Source: DATARH01 sp035550515 (lineage in GTDB: Bacteria > Pseudomonadota > Alphaproteobacteria > ATCC43930 > CGMCC-115725). From it: a stretch of DNA of 64,000 nt. This document shows positions 1-7,939 of this stretch, one piece after another (position 1 is the stretch's first letter; each line of letters starts with the position of its first letter). The notes beneath the pieces were generated by a model, which searched no databases, was not told where the DNA came from, and worked only from the letters and a program-made list of their open reading frames with translations. The stretch is taken from assembly GCA_035550515.1 (NCBI GenBank), contig DASZOZ010000017.1:1-64000 (forward strand), in the 5' to 3' direction. Made by a program: the position numbers and the translations under genes.

Positions 1-26
1 GTTTCGAGATCATGGCGTCTCTCCCG

Positions 27-353
27 TCAGCGGCAGTAACGGTCGCGTCTGGCGCTGTGCTTCGACGCGCCGGCCAAGCCGCCGATCAACCCGCCGAGCG
101 CAGCGCCCTCGCCGGGCCGGCCGCCGATCAGGCCGCCGAGCACGGCGCCCGCCGCCGCACCCGCGGCGGCGCCGCGCAGCGCTCCGCGATTGGGCGGGCA
201 GGGGGGCGGGCCGTAATAGCCGGGCGGCGGCCCATGGTGATAGCCGGGCGGAGGGCCGTGGTGATAGCCGTACCCCGGCGGGCGGTACTGCGCCGTCGCT
301 GAACCCGTCAATGCCGCCAGCATCACGGCGGCAATCAGCAGGGTGCGTCGCAT
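27..353 (-). CDS. Small secreted glycine-zipper protein
   Basis: A 108-residue protein with an N-terminal signal peptide (MRRTLLIAAVMLAALTGSATA, cleavage likely after the last Ala). It continues with a Tyr/His/Pro/Gly-rich stretch in which GYHHGPPP-like units occur three times, and ends in a Gly/Ala-rich segment with GAAAGAVLGGLIGG-type spacing typical of glycine-zipper membrane-associated domains. The start at 353 was chosen because a GGAGGGA ribosome binding site lies just upstream and the signal peptide begins there; an upstream extension to 530 has no signal-like sequence. It lies downstream of a lipoprotein gene on the same strand (73-bp gap). Role unknown; an outer-membrane or periplasmic location is inferred. 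Confidence 0.75.
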   Translation of the reverse strand: MRRTLLIAAVMLAALTGSATAQYRPPGYGYHHGPPPGYHHGPPPGYYGPPPCPPNRGALRGAAAGAAAGAVLGGLIGGRPGEGAALGGLIGGLAGASKHSARRDRYCR

Positions 354-426
354 CTGCAGTCCCTCCGCCCGTTGCCTCGGCGCCCAGAATAGAGGCGGCG
401 CGAGCCGCCGCGTCAAGCGCCCGGAC

Positions 427-1275
427 CTACGGCTTTGACGCATCTCCGGAGAGCGCACCGGCTGGCGGCGCCGACTGCGGCGGTTTGCTTGCCGGGGCTG
501 GCGCTTCCGCGGCCTTGTCCGGCGCGGCAACCTGCCCTGATTTCTCCGACGGCGGCGCCGATGAACCCGACGGCGATGAACCCGACGGCGACGGTTCGGC
601 CGGCGATGCTGGCGTCGTCGCGGAATCGGCTGCCGATGGTGGCTGCGCGGAATCGGTTGCGGATGGCGGCTTCGCGGGCTCGGCTGCCGGTGCCGTTTCG
701 GCCGGCGGTGCCGGAGCGGGGGGCGCCGTTGCCGCCTTTTCCTCAGGCGTTTTCGTCGCCGGCCCCGACTCCATCGGCGTTGCCGGGGACGGGGTATATT
801 GCAGCGGCGACAGGCTCGGCGGCGCCGGCGCGGCAGCAGGGGTCATCGTCACTTTGCGGCGCGCACGATGCGCCGAATGCTCGGCCAGCGCGGCCTTGAG
901 CTGCGCCGCGGCGAAGACCTTGTAAGCGCTCTCCTCGGGCTTGGCGGCGCATTCCGCCACCGCCGCCTGCACGATCGCGTCGATCTGCTTGGTGTCGAGC
1001 ACGCGCGAATGCACCATCGCCGAGCGATAACCGAGCAGGAAGGTCGAGGCGTAGGCCTTGTCGTCGTCCGAGGCCGAGTTCAGCGTCGTGCATTTCATCT
1101 GGCGCACATTGGCCGGCGGCATCGGCTTCGGTTCCGGCTCCTCCGGCATGGCCGGCGCGGTTTTTTCCGCCTGCTGCGGAGGCGGCGGCGGCGGAGGCGC
1201 CGTCCCGTACGGCGGCGGGGGCACGCATCCGGCCAGCATCGCCGCCATCGCAAACCCGGCGAGGATCGCCTTCAT
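427..1275 (-). CDS. Proline-rich lipoprotein of unknown function
   Basis: A 282-residue protein with a lipoprotein signal: a hydrophobic N terminus ending in a LAGC lipobox, so Cys17 is the probable lipidated residue. Then come polyproline (PPPPPPP), a central folded-looking part around residues 55-135 that contains two further Cys residues (MKCTTL, AECAAK), and a long C-terminal Pro/Ala/Ser-rich tail with short repeats (PSGSS twice, PPSA/TDSA units) that is probably disordered. No enzyme family was recognised. It may be cotranscribed with the downstream glycine-zipper gene. It is divergent from the glyoxalase II gene across a 163-bp gap that must hold both promoters. Confidence 0.75.
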   Translation of the reverse strand: MKAILAGFAMAAMLAGCVPPPPYGTAPPPPPPPQQAEKTAPAMPEEPEPKPMPPANVRQMKCTTLNSASDDDKAYASTFLLGYRSAMVHSRVLDTKQIDAIVQAAVAECAAKPEESAYKVFAAAQLKAALAEHSAHRARRKVTMTPAAAPAPPSLSPLQYTPSPATPMESGPATKTPEEKAATAPPAPAPPAETAPAAEPAKPPSATDSAQPPSAADSATTPASPAEPSPSGSSPSGSSAPPSEKSGQVAAPDKAAEAPAPASKPPQSAPPAGALSGDASKP

Positions 1276-1438
1276 GCCTCGTTACCCGCTGTTGCTGTCG
1301 CCGCGACATAAGGGCCGCGCCGGCCATTCGCGTCAAGCGCGAGAGACGGAGCCCAGCCCTGAGAGGGATGCCCGAGAAGATGGCGGAGCCGGAACAGGCG
1401 CTTTAAACTCGCGCCAACCCCAGCGGAAGAGGTCGCCG

Positions 1439-2230
1439 ATGATCGTCGAACAGGTCTGGACCGGAAATGCCGGCCGCAACTTCAACTATCTGATCGCCTG
1501 CAGCGAAACCGGGGAGGCGCTGGCGGTCGACCCGCTCGACCACGAGAAATGCCTTGCCGCGGCGAAGGCCAAGGGGTGGACGATCACCCAGGTCCTCAAC
1601 ACCCATCATCACCGCGACCACACCGGCGGCAACGAACAGGTGATCGCGGCGACGGGCGCCAAGCTCCTCGCCCATAAGAACGCGAAGGACCAGATCGACG
1701 GCATCGATCGCGGTCTCGGCGCCGGCGACGTGATCAAGGTCGGCCGCACCGTCGAACTGCAATGCCTCGATACGCCCGGCCACACGATGTCGCATATCTG
1801 CATCCTGGCGCATGACGACACGCCGGCGCTGTTCTGCGGCGACACGTTGTTCAACGCCGGCGCCGGCAATTGCCACAACGGCGGCCACCCGAACGAGCTC
1901 TACGGCACCTTCGCCACCCAGTTGTCGAAGCTGCCGGGAACGACGCTGATCTATCCCGGTCACGATTACATCGTGAACAATTTGCGCTTCACGCTCGACC
2001 GCGAGCCCGACAACGCCAAGGCGCGGGCGATGCTGCCGACGATGGAAAAGCAGGACACCAACAAGGCGCTGGTCACGACGCTGGGCCTCGAGATGGAGAT
2101 CAACACCTTCTTCCGGCTGACCAGCCCGTCGGTCATCAAGCGGCTGCGCGAAGCCTTCCCCGACCTGCCCGACCATCCCGACCCGAAGACCGTGTTCCTG
2201 AAGCTGCGCGAGCTGCGCAACAAGTGGTGA
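1439..2230 (+). CDS. gloB: Hydroxyacylglutathione hydrolase (glyoxalase II)
   Basis: A 263-residue metallo-beta-lactamase-fold hydrolase that splits S-D-lactoylglutathione into D-lactate and glutathione, the second step of methylglyoxal detoxification in the cytoplasm. The dinuclear-metal motif THHHRDHTGG is at residues 55-64; further ligands are in the DTPGHT and PGHDY segments. The C-terminal third has the FFRLTSPSVIKRLRE-type helical domain of glyoxalase II. Length fits the family. The ATG at 1439 is preceded by GGAAGAGG; a longer in-frame reading that begins at 1058 is antisense to the lipoprotein gene and was rejected. Confidence 0.93.
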   Translation: MIVEQVWTGNAGRNFNYLIACSETGEALAVDPLDHEKCLAAAKAKGWTITQVLNTHHHRDHTGGNEQVIAATGAKLLAHKNAKDQIDGIDRGLGAGDVIKVGRTVELQCLDTPGHTMSHICILAHDDTPALFCGDTLFNAGAGNCHNGGHPNELYGTFATQLSKLPGTTLIYPGHDYIVNNLRFTLDREPDNAKARAMLPTMEKQDTNKALVTTLGLEMEINTFFRLTSPSVIKRLREAFPDLPDHPDPKTVFLKLRELRNKW

Positions 2231-2338
2231 CGCCGACGGGGCGCCGACGCGGCAAATCGCCCTGCGGCGGTGCGCGAACTTCGCGCGTTGCGTTGCCCTC
2301 TCTAGCTGTACCCGAGCAGCCGAAGGGAAAGCGACACG

Positions 2339-3112
2339 ATGAGCGATCGCGCCTGGCGGGAGACCTGGAGCAAGGTTCCTGAAGCCACCCTCGCGTTCTG
2401 GGTGCTCAAGGTCGCCGCCACGACGCTCGGCGAAACCGGCGGCGACACGGTCACGATGACGCTCGGGTGGGGCTATCTCGCCGGCACCGCGGTTCTTCTC
2501 GGTGCGCTCGTCGTGCTGGTGATCGCGCAGATCCTCGCCAGGCGGTTCCACCCGTTGCTGTACTGGGCGACGATCGTCGCCTCGACCACCTTCGGCACGA
2601 CGATGGCCGATTTCGCCGACCGTTCGCTCGCCATCGGCTATACCGGCGGCTCGGCGCTGTTGCTGCTCTGCCTGCTCGCGGTGCTGACCGTGTGGTACGC
2701 CTCGGAGGGGACGATCTCGGTCAACACGGTCACCACGCCGCGGGTCGAGGCGTTCTATTGGGCCGCGATCACCTTTTCACAGACGCTCGGCACGGCGCTC
2801 GGCGACTGGGCCGCCGATACCGGCGGCCTCGGCTATGGCGATGGCGCGCTGGTCTTCGCCGTCGGCCTGGCGGTGATCCTCGGGCTCTATCTGTGGAGCC
2901 GCGTGTCCCGGGTGCTGCTGTTCTGGGCGGCGTTCATCCTGACCCGACCGCTCGGCGCGACGGTCGGCGATTTTCTCGACAAGCCGGTCCATGACGGCGG
3001 CCTGGCGCTGAGCCGGCCGCTCGCATCAGCGGCGATCGGCGCGTTCATCCTGCTCGGCTTGCTCGTATTGCCGCAGCGCACCGGCCGCCACGCCACGGCA
3101 TCGGAGGCGTAG
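2339..3112 (+). CDS. Four-repeat integral membrane protein (COG4705-like)
   Basis: A 257-residue polytopic membrane protein built from four similar units of about 55-60 residues. Each starts near a motif of the form T-x-x-G-x-x-x-x-D (TTLGETGGD, TTFGTTMADF, QTLGTALGDW, RPLGATVGDF) and continues into hydrophobic segments, giving roughly eight transmembrane helices. This matches the layout of the uncharacterised COG4705 membrane family as I recall it. The acidic residue repeated in each unit inside the membrane could line a path for ions, but that is inference. ATG at 2339 follows an AAGGGAAA ribosome binding site. It is convergent with the nitrile hydratase operon. Confidence 0.8.
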   Translation: MSDRAWRETWSKVPEATLAFWVLKVAATTLGETGGDTVTMTLGWGYLAGTAVLLGALVVLVIAQILARRFHPLLYWATIVASTTFGTTMADFADRSLAIGYTGGSALLLLCLLAVLTVWYASEGTISVNTVTTPRVEAFYWAAITFSQTLGTALGDWAADTGGLGYGDGALVFAVGLAVILGLYLWSRVSRVLLFWAAFILTRPLGATVGDFLDKPVHDGGLALSRPLASAAIGAFILLGLLVLPQRTGRHATASEA

Positions 3113-3381
3113 CGCCTACCCCAGCGGGCAAAGCCGACGCATGACGGCGTGTCCGGATCGTCGCCGCTCGGCGCAGCCGGCTCGATCGTCTCGTTGGAGC
3201 CGACCGGCGGCGGGCTGTCGCTGTCTTGCGCAAGCGGGTTTACCGGCAGCCCCGGTGAAGTGTCGTCCTCGGCGTCGATCGTCGGCACGGCCGGACCGCC
3301 ACCATCACCGCCGGCATCGTCGGATGTGGGATCGGCGGCGACTGGAAGTCGGCTCTCGGGCGAGCCGTTATTTGAATCCAC
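2887..3381 (-). CDS. Possible disordered hypothetical protein (doubtful)
   Basis: A 164-codon reading frame starting at GTG, with AGGGAG about ten bases upstream, 28 bp downstream of the nitrile hydratase activator on the same strand. The first ~85 residues fall in the otherwise empty stretch 3113-3409, are rich in Asp, Pro, Ser and Gly, and use mostly G/C third positions, as a real gene here would. The second half runs antisense to the membrane protein gene and looks like a shadow. No family was recognised. It may be a real short gene that has lost its proper stop, or chance. The 3113-3409 gap holds nothing else that I can see. Confidence 0.25.
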   Translation of the reverse strand: MDSNNGSPESRLPVAADPTSDDAGGDGGGPAVPTIDAEDDTSPGLPVNPLAQDSDSPPPVGSNETIEPAAPSGDDPDTPSCVGFARWGRRYASDAVAWRPVRCGNTSKPSRMNAPIAADASGRLSARPPSWTGLSRKSPTVAPSGRVRMNAAQNSSTRDTRLHR

Positions 3382-3409
3382 TCGCTGTGAGCTCCCTGAT
3401 TATTCGCCC

Positions 3410-3820
3410 TCAGTCGATCGGCGGATCCTCATCGCTAAAATATTCGGGACGCAGTTCGATCGGGTTCCCGTGCGGCGTCGCGTCGGCGGCGCGTTGCCAG
3501 GCGTCGCGATAGCGGGTGAGGGTGGTGCGGTCGGTCACGCCCTTCTCGGCGACCAGCCGCTCCAATGTCCTCAACCAGTGGCGGTAATAGGTCTCGCCGG
3601 TGTCGGGATCGCCCGCGGCCTGCGCCTGCTTGATCTCGTCGGCAAGCGTCGCCGCCCATTCGGGCCAGGTGAACAGCCCCTTCCGGTGCAGCGCCAGCGC
3701 CATGGCGAAGGCCTGCGCCTCCCACGGTTCGCGGAACACCGGCCCGTCCTCGCCTTGCGGCAGGCCCGGGACCTCGAGCGCGGCTCTGGCGACGGCGTTG
3801 CGGTCCACCACGGGGCTCAC
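3410..3820 (-). CDS. Nitrile hydratase activator / accessory protein
   Basis: A 136-residue protein of the nitrile hydratase activator family (P14K-like), which helps insert the metal into the alpha subunit. It resembles the N-terminal half of the beta subunit next door: VFREPWEAQAFAMALALHRK here against VFHAPWEGRVHALQRAM there, followed by an ETYYRHWLRTLERLV segment parallel to SSYYQRWFLGLEKRV. I start it at GTG 3820, which overlaps the TGA of the beta gene (GTGA) and indicates translational coupling. An ATG further upstream would run into the beta gene in another frame. It is the last recognisable gene of the alpha-beta-activator operon. Confidence 0.85.
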   Translation of the reverse strand: MSPVVDRNAVARAALEVPGLPQGEDGPVFREPWEAQAFAMALALHRKGLFTWPEWAATLADEIKQAQAAGDPDTGETYYRHWLRTLERLVAEKGVTDRTTLTRYRDAWQRAADATPHGNPIELRPEYFSDEDPPID

Positions 3821-4479
3821 GCCGGCAGCAGATACGGCTCGAACGCCTCGATCGACACCTTGATCGACGGGTCGGCGTCGTCGCCCCACAGCTCTCTGCC
3901 GGTGAACACGACCGTGTAGAGCCATTGCGGGCGCTCGTCGTGCACGTCCAGCGCCGCCGTGTCGGGGTAGACATGGCAACCGCGCACCGCCTCGATCACC
4001 CCCTCCTTGTCGCGCGCATAACGGGGCAGGCGCGTATGCGTCGTCGGGTTGATGTTGGCCGTGCGCACCCGGTCGCCGGGCTTGAACCGGGCCGAGCTAT
4101 TGGTCGGCCGCTCGAAATTGCCGCGGATCGGCGGCTGTTGCGCGTCGGTCAGCGTCATCCTGCGCGGCAGCGGTTTTGCGGTGCGCAGCGAGCGGCCCGC
4201 CGCCAACTCGTCCTCGCCGACCAGGCCGTGCGCGACCACCCGTTTTTCCAGGCCGAGAAACCAGCGCTGGTAATAGGACGACGAGAGGTAGGTGACCGGC
4301 GGCAGCCGCTCCAGCGAGGCGCGCCCGCCGTCGATCGACCACAGCCCGGCGGCGCCCATCGCGCGCTGCAGCGCATGGACGCGGCCTTCCCACGGCGCGT
4401 GGAACACCGGCTCGTCGGGCTCCGGCTCGACCGGGCCGAAGCCGTGCATTCCGCCCATGTCGTGGATCGTGTTGCTCAT
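3817..4479 (-). CDS. nthB: Nitrile hydratase beta subunit
   Basis: A 220-residue structural subunit that pairs with the alpha subunit to form the active site which hydrates nitriles to amides in the cytoplasm. It opens with the family signature MSNTIHDMGGMHGFGPV. The C-terminal half is the SH3-like barrel, with FKPGDRVRTANINP and the conserved TRLPRYARDKEGVIE segment. The ATG directly follows the alpha stop codon (TAGATG, no gap), and the TGA overlaps the GTG of the activator, so all three are coupled. The order alpha, beta, activator matches known cobalt-type operons. Confidence 0.95.
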   Translation of the reverse strand: MSNTIHDMGGMHGFGPVEPEPDEPVFHAPWEGRVHALQRAMGAAGLWSIDGGRASLERLPPVTYLSSSYYQRWFLGLEKRVVAHGLVGEDELAAGRSLRTAKPLPRRMTLTDAQQPPIRGNFERPTNSSARFKPGDRVRTANINPTTHTRLPRYARDKEGVIEAVRGCHVYPDTAALDVHDERPQWLYTVVFTGRELWGDDADPSIKVSIEAFEPYLLPA

Positions 4480-5094
4480 CTAAGCCCCCTTAGGCGTCGG
4501 CACGCCGGTGCCGATCATGCTGTCGCGGGTGACGATCTCGGCGAGCTGGTCCTCACTCCAGGTCTCGGTGCCGGCCGGGCGCATCGGCAGGACGATGAAC
4601 CGGGTCTCGGCGGTCGAGTCCCAGATGCGGATTTCGGTCTCCGCCGGCAGGCTCACCCCGAAATCGCCGAGCACGCCGCGCGGGTCGATGACCGCGCGCG
4701 AACGGTAGGGCGCCGATTTGTACCATACCGGCGGCAGCCCCAGCACCTCCCAGGGATAGCAGGAGCACAGCGTGCAGACGACGAGGTTGTGCGTCTGCGG
4801 CGTGTTCTCGACCGCGATCAGATGGCTGCCGACCGGACTGACATGGCCCAGCGAGTTCGCCGCCGCGGTCGCGTCCTTGAGCAGCGCCGCCTTGAACGTC
4901 GGGTCGCTCCAGGCGCGGGCAACGATGCGGGCGCCGTTCTTCGGCCCGATCTTGGTCTCATAGCTCTCGACCAGCTGATCGATCACCGCCGGCTCGATAT
5001 AGCCTTTCTCGGTGAGGATGGTCTCCAGCGCGCGGACCCGCAGCTGGACGTCCGACAGCTCTGAACGGTCGTGATCGTGAGAGTGTTCCGACAT
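4480..5094 (-). CDS. nthA: Nitrile hydratase alpha subunit, cobalt type
   Basis: A 204-residue metal-binding subunit. The claw-setting motif VCTLCSCYPW has Cys107, Cys110, Ser111 and Cys112 as metal ligands. Thr at position 108 and the YPW continuation are the established marks of non-corrin cobalt enzymes, whereas iron enzymes have CSLCSC. In mature enzymes two of these Cys are oxidised to sulfinic and sulfenic acids. The N terminus is His-rich (MSEHSHDHDR), which may hold metal. ATG 5094 was preferred over an upstream start at 5157 because AAAGG precedes it and family members begin here. No aldoxime dehydratase, amidase or cobalt transporter lies nearby. Confidence 0.95.
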   Translation of the reverse strand: MSEHSHDHDRSELSDVQLRVRALETILTEKGYIEPAVIDQLVESYETKIGPKNGARIVARAWSDPTFKAALLKDATAAANSLGHVSPVGSHLIAVENTPQTHNLVVCTLCSCYPWEVLGLPPVWYKSAPYRSRAVIDPRGVLGDFGVSLPAETEIRIWDSTAETRFIVLPMRPAGTETWSEDQLAEIVTRDSMIGTGVPTPKGA

Positions 5095-5190
5095 GGCCGA
5101 ACCTTTGTGCAGCGGGGCGGAATGCCCCAGGTTCGCACAGCGCCCCGACGGCTTCAACGTATCGGCGCACCGCGCCCGCCCAAGCGCCGA

Positions 5191-5703
5191 TCACCCGATG
5201 ATCTGCGGGATCACCAGGAACAGGTCGGTGTCCTCGGTCTTCTCGCCCGCGGCGGTGATCAGCGCATGCGCCTGGCCGCGGTGATGCGTCTGGTGGTTGA
5301 AGAAATGCGTCACCAGCAGCCGGTAGGGGGCGCTCACCTCGCGCTGCGCCGCGCCGCTGAACCAGGTCATGTCCCGCGCCAGATAGGTCTCGTCGACCCG
5401 CCGCGCCCAGTCTTCGATCCTGGCGTCGGCCTCGACCCGCCTGGCGCACAGCTCGCCGTAATCGACGAGCATGCCGCCGCTCTCCTTGATCGGCGTCGCC
5501 GGCCGCTCCCAGCCGTCGAACCGGCTCATCCACTGCGCGTCGCCCCACAGGATGTGGACCAGCGTGTTGTGCAGCGAGCTCCAGAACGCGCCGCGGTCGC
5601 GCCGGCGTTCGTCGTCGGACAGCCGCGAGGCGGCCGCGTAGAGCCGCCGGTTCATCTCGCTGTTGTAGGCCGCCATGGTGCGGACATAAGTGGGGGTGAT
5701 CAT
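5191..5703 (-). CDS. DinB-fold metal-binding protein
   Basis: A 170-residue DinB/YfiT-type four-helix protein. The usual metal-binding histidines are visible: His50 in LHNTLVHILWGDAQW and the cluster THFFNHQTHHRGQ near the C-terminal third. Many alphaproteobacterial members are described as damage-inducible-like proteins of unknown activity; some relatives are thiol-dependent transferases. It lies upstream of the nitrile hydratase operon on the same strand with a 96-bp gap, so cotranscription is possible but not shown. Confidence 0.85.
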   Translation of the reverse strand: MITPTYVRTMAAYNSEMNRRLYAAASRLSDDERRRDRGAFWSSLHNTLVHILWGDAQWMSRFDGWERPATPIKESGGMLVDYGELCARRVEADARIEDWARRVDETYLARDMTWFSGAAQREVSAPYRLLVTHFFNHQTHHRGQAHALITAAGEKTEDTDLFLVIPQIIG

Positions 5704-5838
5704 CGCAACATCCCTCCGTCAGTGCGAGGCGCCGTTCCGCAGAGGCCGGGACGGCGCGAGATTGCTTGGCCGCGCGCGCAAAGACACGTTGGTTCGGATC
5801 GCGATTTGCCGCAATCTTGATTCGGGTCAACCAAGGGG

Positions 5839-6258
5839 ATGGCGACAATGCCTGAAGGACAGCGGCCGAAACCGCAGCCGACACCGGAGACGCAGCATTT
5901 CTGGGACGGCACCAAATCCGGCGAATTGCGCCTGCAGCGCTGCAATTCGTGCAGCAAGGTATACTTTCCGCCGCGCCCCTTCTGCCCGAGCTGCGCCTCC
6001 CGCGCGGTCGGCGTCTTCGCCGCGAGCGGCAAGGGCCGGCTCTACAGCTATGTGATCCACCACCGCCCGGTGCCGGGGTTCACCCCGCCTTACGCGATCG
6101 CCGTCGTCGAATTGGACGAGGGGCCGCGCATGATGACCAACATCGTCGATTGCCCGCAGACGCCCGAAGCCCTGGTGCTCGACATGCCGGTCGAGGTCGC
6201 CTTCGAAAAGCTCGACGACGACATCACGCTTCCCCTGTTCCGCCCCTCCAAAAGCTGA
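5839..6258 (+). CDS. Zinc-ribbon/OB-fold (DUF35) acyl-CoA-associated protein
   Basis: A 139-residue protein with a rubredoxin-like zinc ribbon (Cys pairs in RCNSCSK and FCPSCAS) followed by an OB-fold domain (GRLYSYVIHHRPVPGF through the C terminus). Such proteins form complexes with thiolases or MaoC hydratases and are thought to bind acyl-CoA or form a substrate channel. The next gene, 19 bp downstream, encodes just such a thiolase-like protein, so the two very probably form one enzyme. The substrate is not evident; homologous pairs act in side-chain degradation of sterols and similar acyl-CoAs. Confidence 0.88.
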   Translation: MATMPEGQRPKPQPTPETQHFWDGTKSGELRLQRCNSCSKVYFPPRPFCPSCASRAVGVFAASGKGRLYSYVIHHRPVPGFTPPYAIAVVELDEGPRMMTNIVDCPQTPEALVLDMPVEVAFEKLDDDITLPLFRPSKS

Positions 6259-6277
6259 TTGACGAAAGGCTGAGGCC

Positions 6278-7432
6278 ATGCCCGGAAAACGCAACGACGT
6301 CGCCATCGTCGGCGCTGCCGAGACCACCGAACTGGGCCGCATCCCGAGCCTGTCGCAGATCGGCCTGCACGCCGACGCCGCGCTCAACGCGATGCGGGAC
6401 GCGGGCCTCGGCCCGAAAGACATCGACGGCATCGCCACCGCCGGCGAGACCCCGACGACGATCGCGCACTACCTCGGCATCACCCCGAAATGGGTCGACG
6501 GCACCGCGGTCGGCGGCTGCTCGTTCATGATCCATGTCCGCCACGCCGCGGCGGCGATCGAGGCGGGGCTGTGCAAGACCGTGCTCATCACCCATGGCGA
6601 GAGCGGCCGCTCAGGCGTCGCGCGCAGCCGGCCGGCGGTGTCGCCCGGCAGCCTGCAGGGCCAGTTCGAGCTGCCCTACGGCCCGATGGGCCCGCCGACG
6701 CTCTTCACCATCCCGGTGCTGCGCTACATGAAGACCTACGGCATCACCGAGGAGCAGCTCGCGACGGTCGCGGTGGTGCAGCGCGAATGGGCGGCGAAAA
6801 ACCCGCGCGCCACCTTCCGCGACCCGATCACCGTCGACGACGTGCTCAATTCGCGGATGATCGCCTATCCGTTCCGCCTGCTGATGTGCTGCCTGGTGAC
6901 CGACGGCGGCGGTGCGCTGATCCTGGTGTCGGCCGACCGTGCCAAGGACTTCCCGCAAAAGCCGGTCTACCTGCTCGGCACCGGCGAGAGCGTCGAGACG
7001 CCGATGGTCTCGCAGATGGAGGATTTCACCTCGTCGCGCGCGTTCCGCGTCGCCGGGCCGACGGCGTTCGCGGAAGCCGGCATCAAGCACGGCGACGTGG
7101 ACCACCTGATGATCTACGACGCCTTCGCGCATCTGCCGATCTACGGTCTCGAAGACCTCGGTTTCTGCGGCAAGGGCGAGGCGGCGGCGTTTATCGGCGA
7201 GCGCAACACCGCGCCCGGCACCGGCAAGCTGCCGCTCAACACCAACGGCGGCGGGCTGTCCTACATGCATTCCGGGATGTACGGCATGTACGCGCTGCAG
7301 GAGAGCGTGCGCCAGATGCGCGGCGTCGCCCCGGCGCAGGTGCCCGGCGCGAGGATCTCGGTCTGCCACGGCGTCGGCGGCATGTTTGCCGCCAGCGGCA
7401 CCGTGATCATGACGAACGAGCAAGGGGTATAG
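6278..7432 (+). CDS. Thiolase-like acyl-CoA enzyme (SCPx/lipid-transfer type)
   Basis: A 384-residue thiolase-superfamily protein. A candidate nucleophile is the Cys in GTAVGGCSFMIHVRHA (residues ~88-103). The C-terminal half has the PLNTNGGGLSYMHSGMYGM loop and ends with CHGVGGMFAASGTVIM, which holds the second conserved Cys of the superfamily. Proteins of this subfamily need a DUF35 partner, which is encoded just upstream, and carry out thiolytic or retro-aldol C-C cleavage of CoA thioesters. The ribosome binding site AAAGG...GAGG precedes the ATG. Which reaction it performs here cannot be told from sequence alone. Confidence 0.85.
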   Translation: MPGKRNDVAIVGAAETTELGRIPSLSQIGLHADAALNAMRDAGLGPKDIDGIATAGETPTTIAHYLGITPKWVDGTAVGGCSFMIHVRHAAAAIEAGLCKTVLITHGESGRSGVARSRPAVSPGSLQGQFELPYGPMGPPTLFTIPVLRYMKTYGITEEQLATVAVVQREWAAKNPRATFRDPITVDDVLNSRMIAYPFRLLMCCLVTDGGGALILVSADRAKDFPQKPVYLLGTGESVETPMVSQMEDFTSSRAFRVAGPTAFAEAGIKHGDVDHLMIYDAFAHLPIYGLEDLGFCGKGEAAAFIGERNTAPGTGKLPLNTNGGGLSYMHSGMYGMYALQESVRQMRGVAPAQVPGARISVCHGVGGMFAASGTVIMTNEQGV

Positions 7433-7480
7433 CCGCCCCGGACACCGAGGGTTTCCAGCTCACCGAAGGGAGGCGGCGCC

Positions 7481-7939
7481 ATGACCGCGAAAGGCTTTGT
7501 CGTACCGCCGGGCGGCGGCAAGCATCATGCATCGCCGACCCCCGGCCGCTGCTTCGACCTGAAGCTGCTGAGCGGCGACAGCGCGGGCAGCATCATGCTG
7601 TTCGAGGAGACCTTGCCCGCCGGCACCGCCAGCCTGCATCACCTGCACCACGATAGCGACGAGGTCGCCTGGGTGCTGGAGGGCGAATTCACCTTCAAGA
7701 TCGGCGACGAGATCACCTCGGGCGGCCCCGGCACCTGCGCGTTCATGCCGCACAACGTGGCGCATGCCTGGAAAAACACCGGCGGCGAGACGGGCCGGGT
7801 CCTGTTTCTTTATACTCCTGCCGGCGCCGGCGGCTGGATCGAGGCGATGGCGGACGGCGGTGCGCCCAGGGACGCCGCCGAGCGGGCCGCGTTCTGCGAA
7901 CGCTACCGCTGGGAAATCCTCGGTGCGAACCCGCTGTGA
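7481..7939 (+). CDS. Cupin-domain protein
   Basis: A 152-residue single-domain cupin. The first metal motif is visible as LHHLHHDSDEVAWVLEGEF (residues ~53-71) and the second as PGTCAFMPHNVAHAW (residues ~84-98), supplying the usual His/Glu ligand set. The stop codon TGA overlaps the ATG of the substrate-binding protein gene (TGATG), so the two are translationally coupled. Its function is unknown; small cupins like this can be sugar, acid or amide dioxygenases, isomerases or sensors. Confidence 0.85.
   Translation: MTAKGFVVPPGGGKHHASPTPGRCFDLKLLSGDSAGSIMLFEETLPAGTASLHHLHHDSDEVAWVLEGEFTFKIGDEITSGGPGTCAFMPHNVAHAWKNTGGETGRVLFLYTPAGAGGWIEAMADGGAPRDAAERAAFCERYRWEILGANPL

Noticed and set aside
1..353. 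Tandem GPPPGYHHG coding repeats as a CRISPR-like or satellite array
   Set aside because: Only three short degenerate units inside a coding region with a signal peptide; no spacers.
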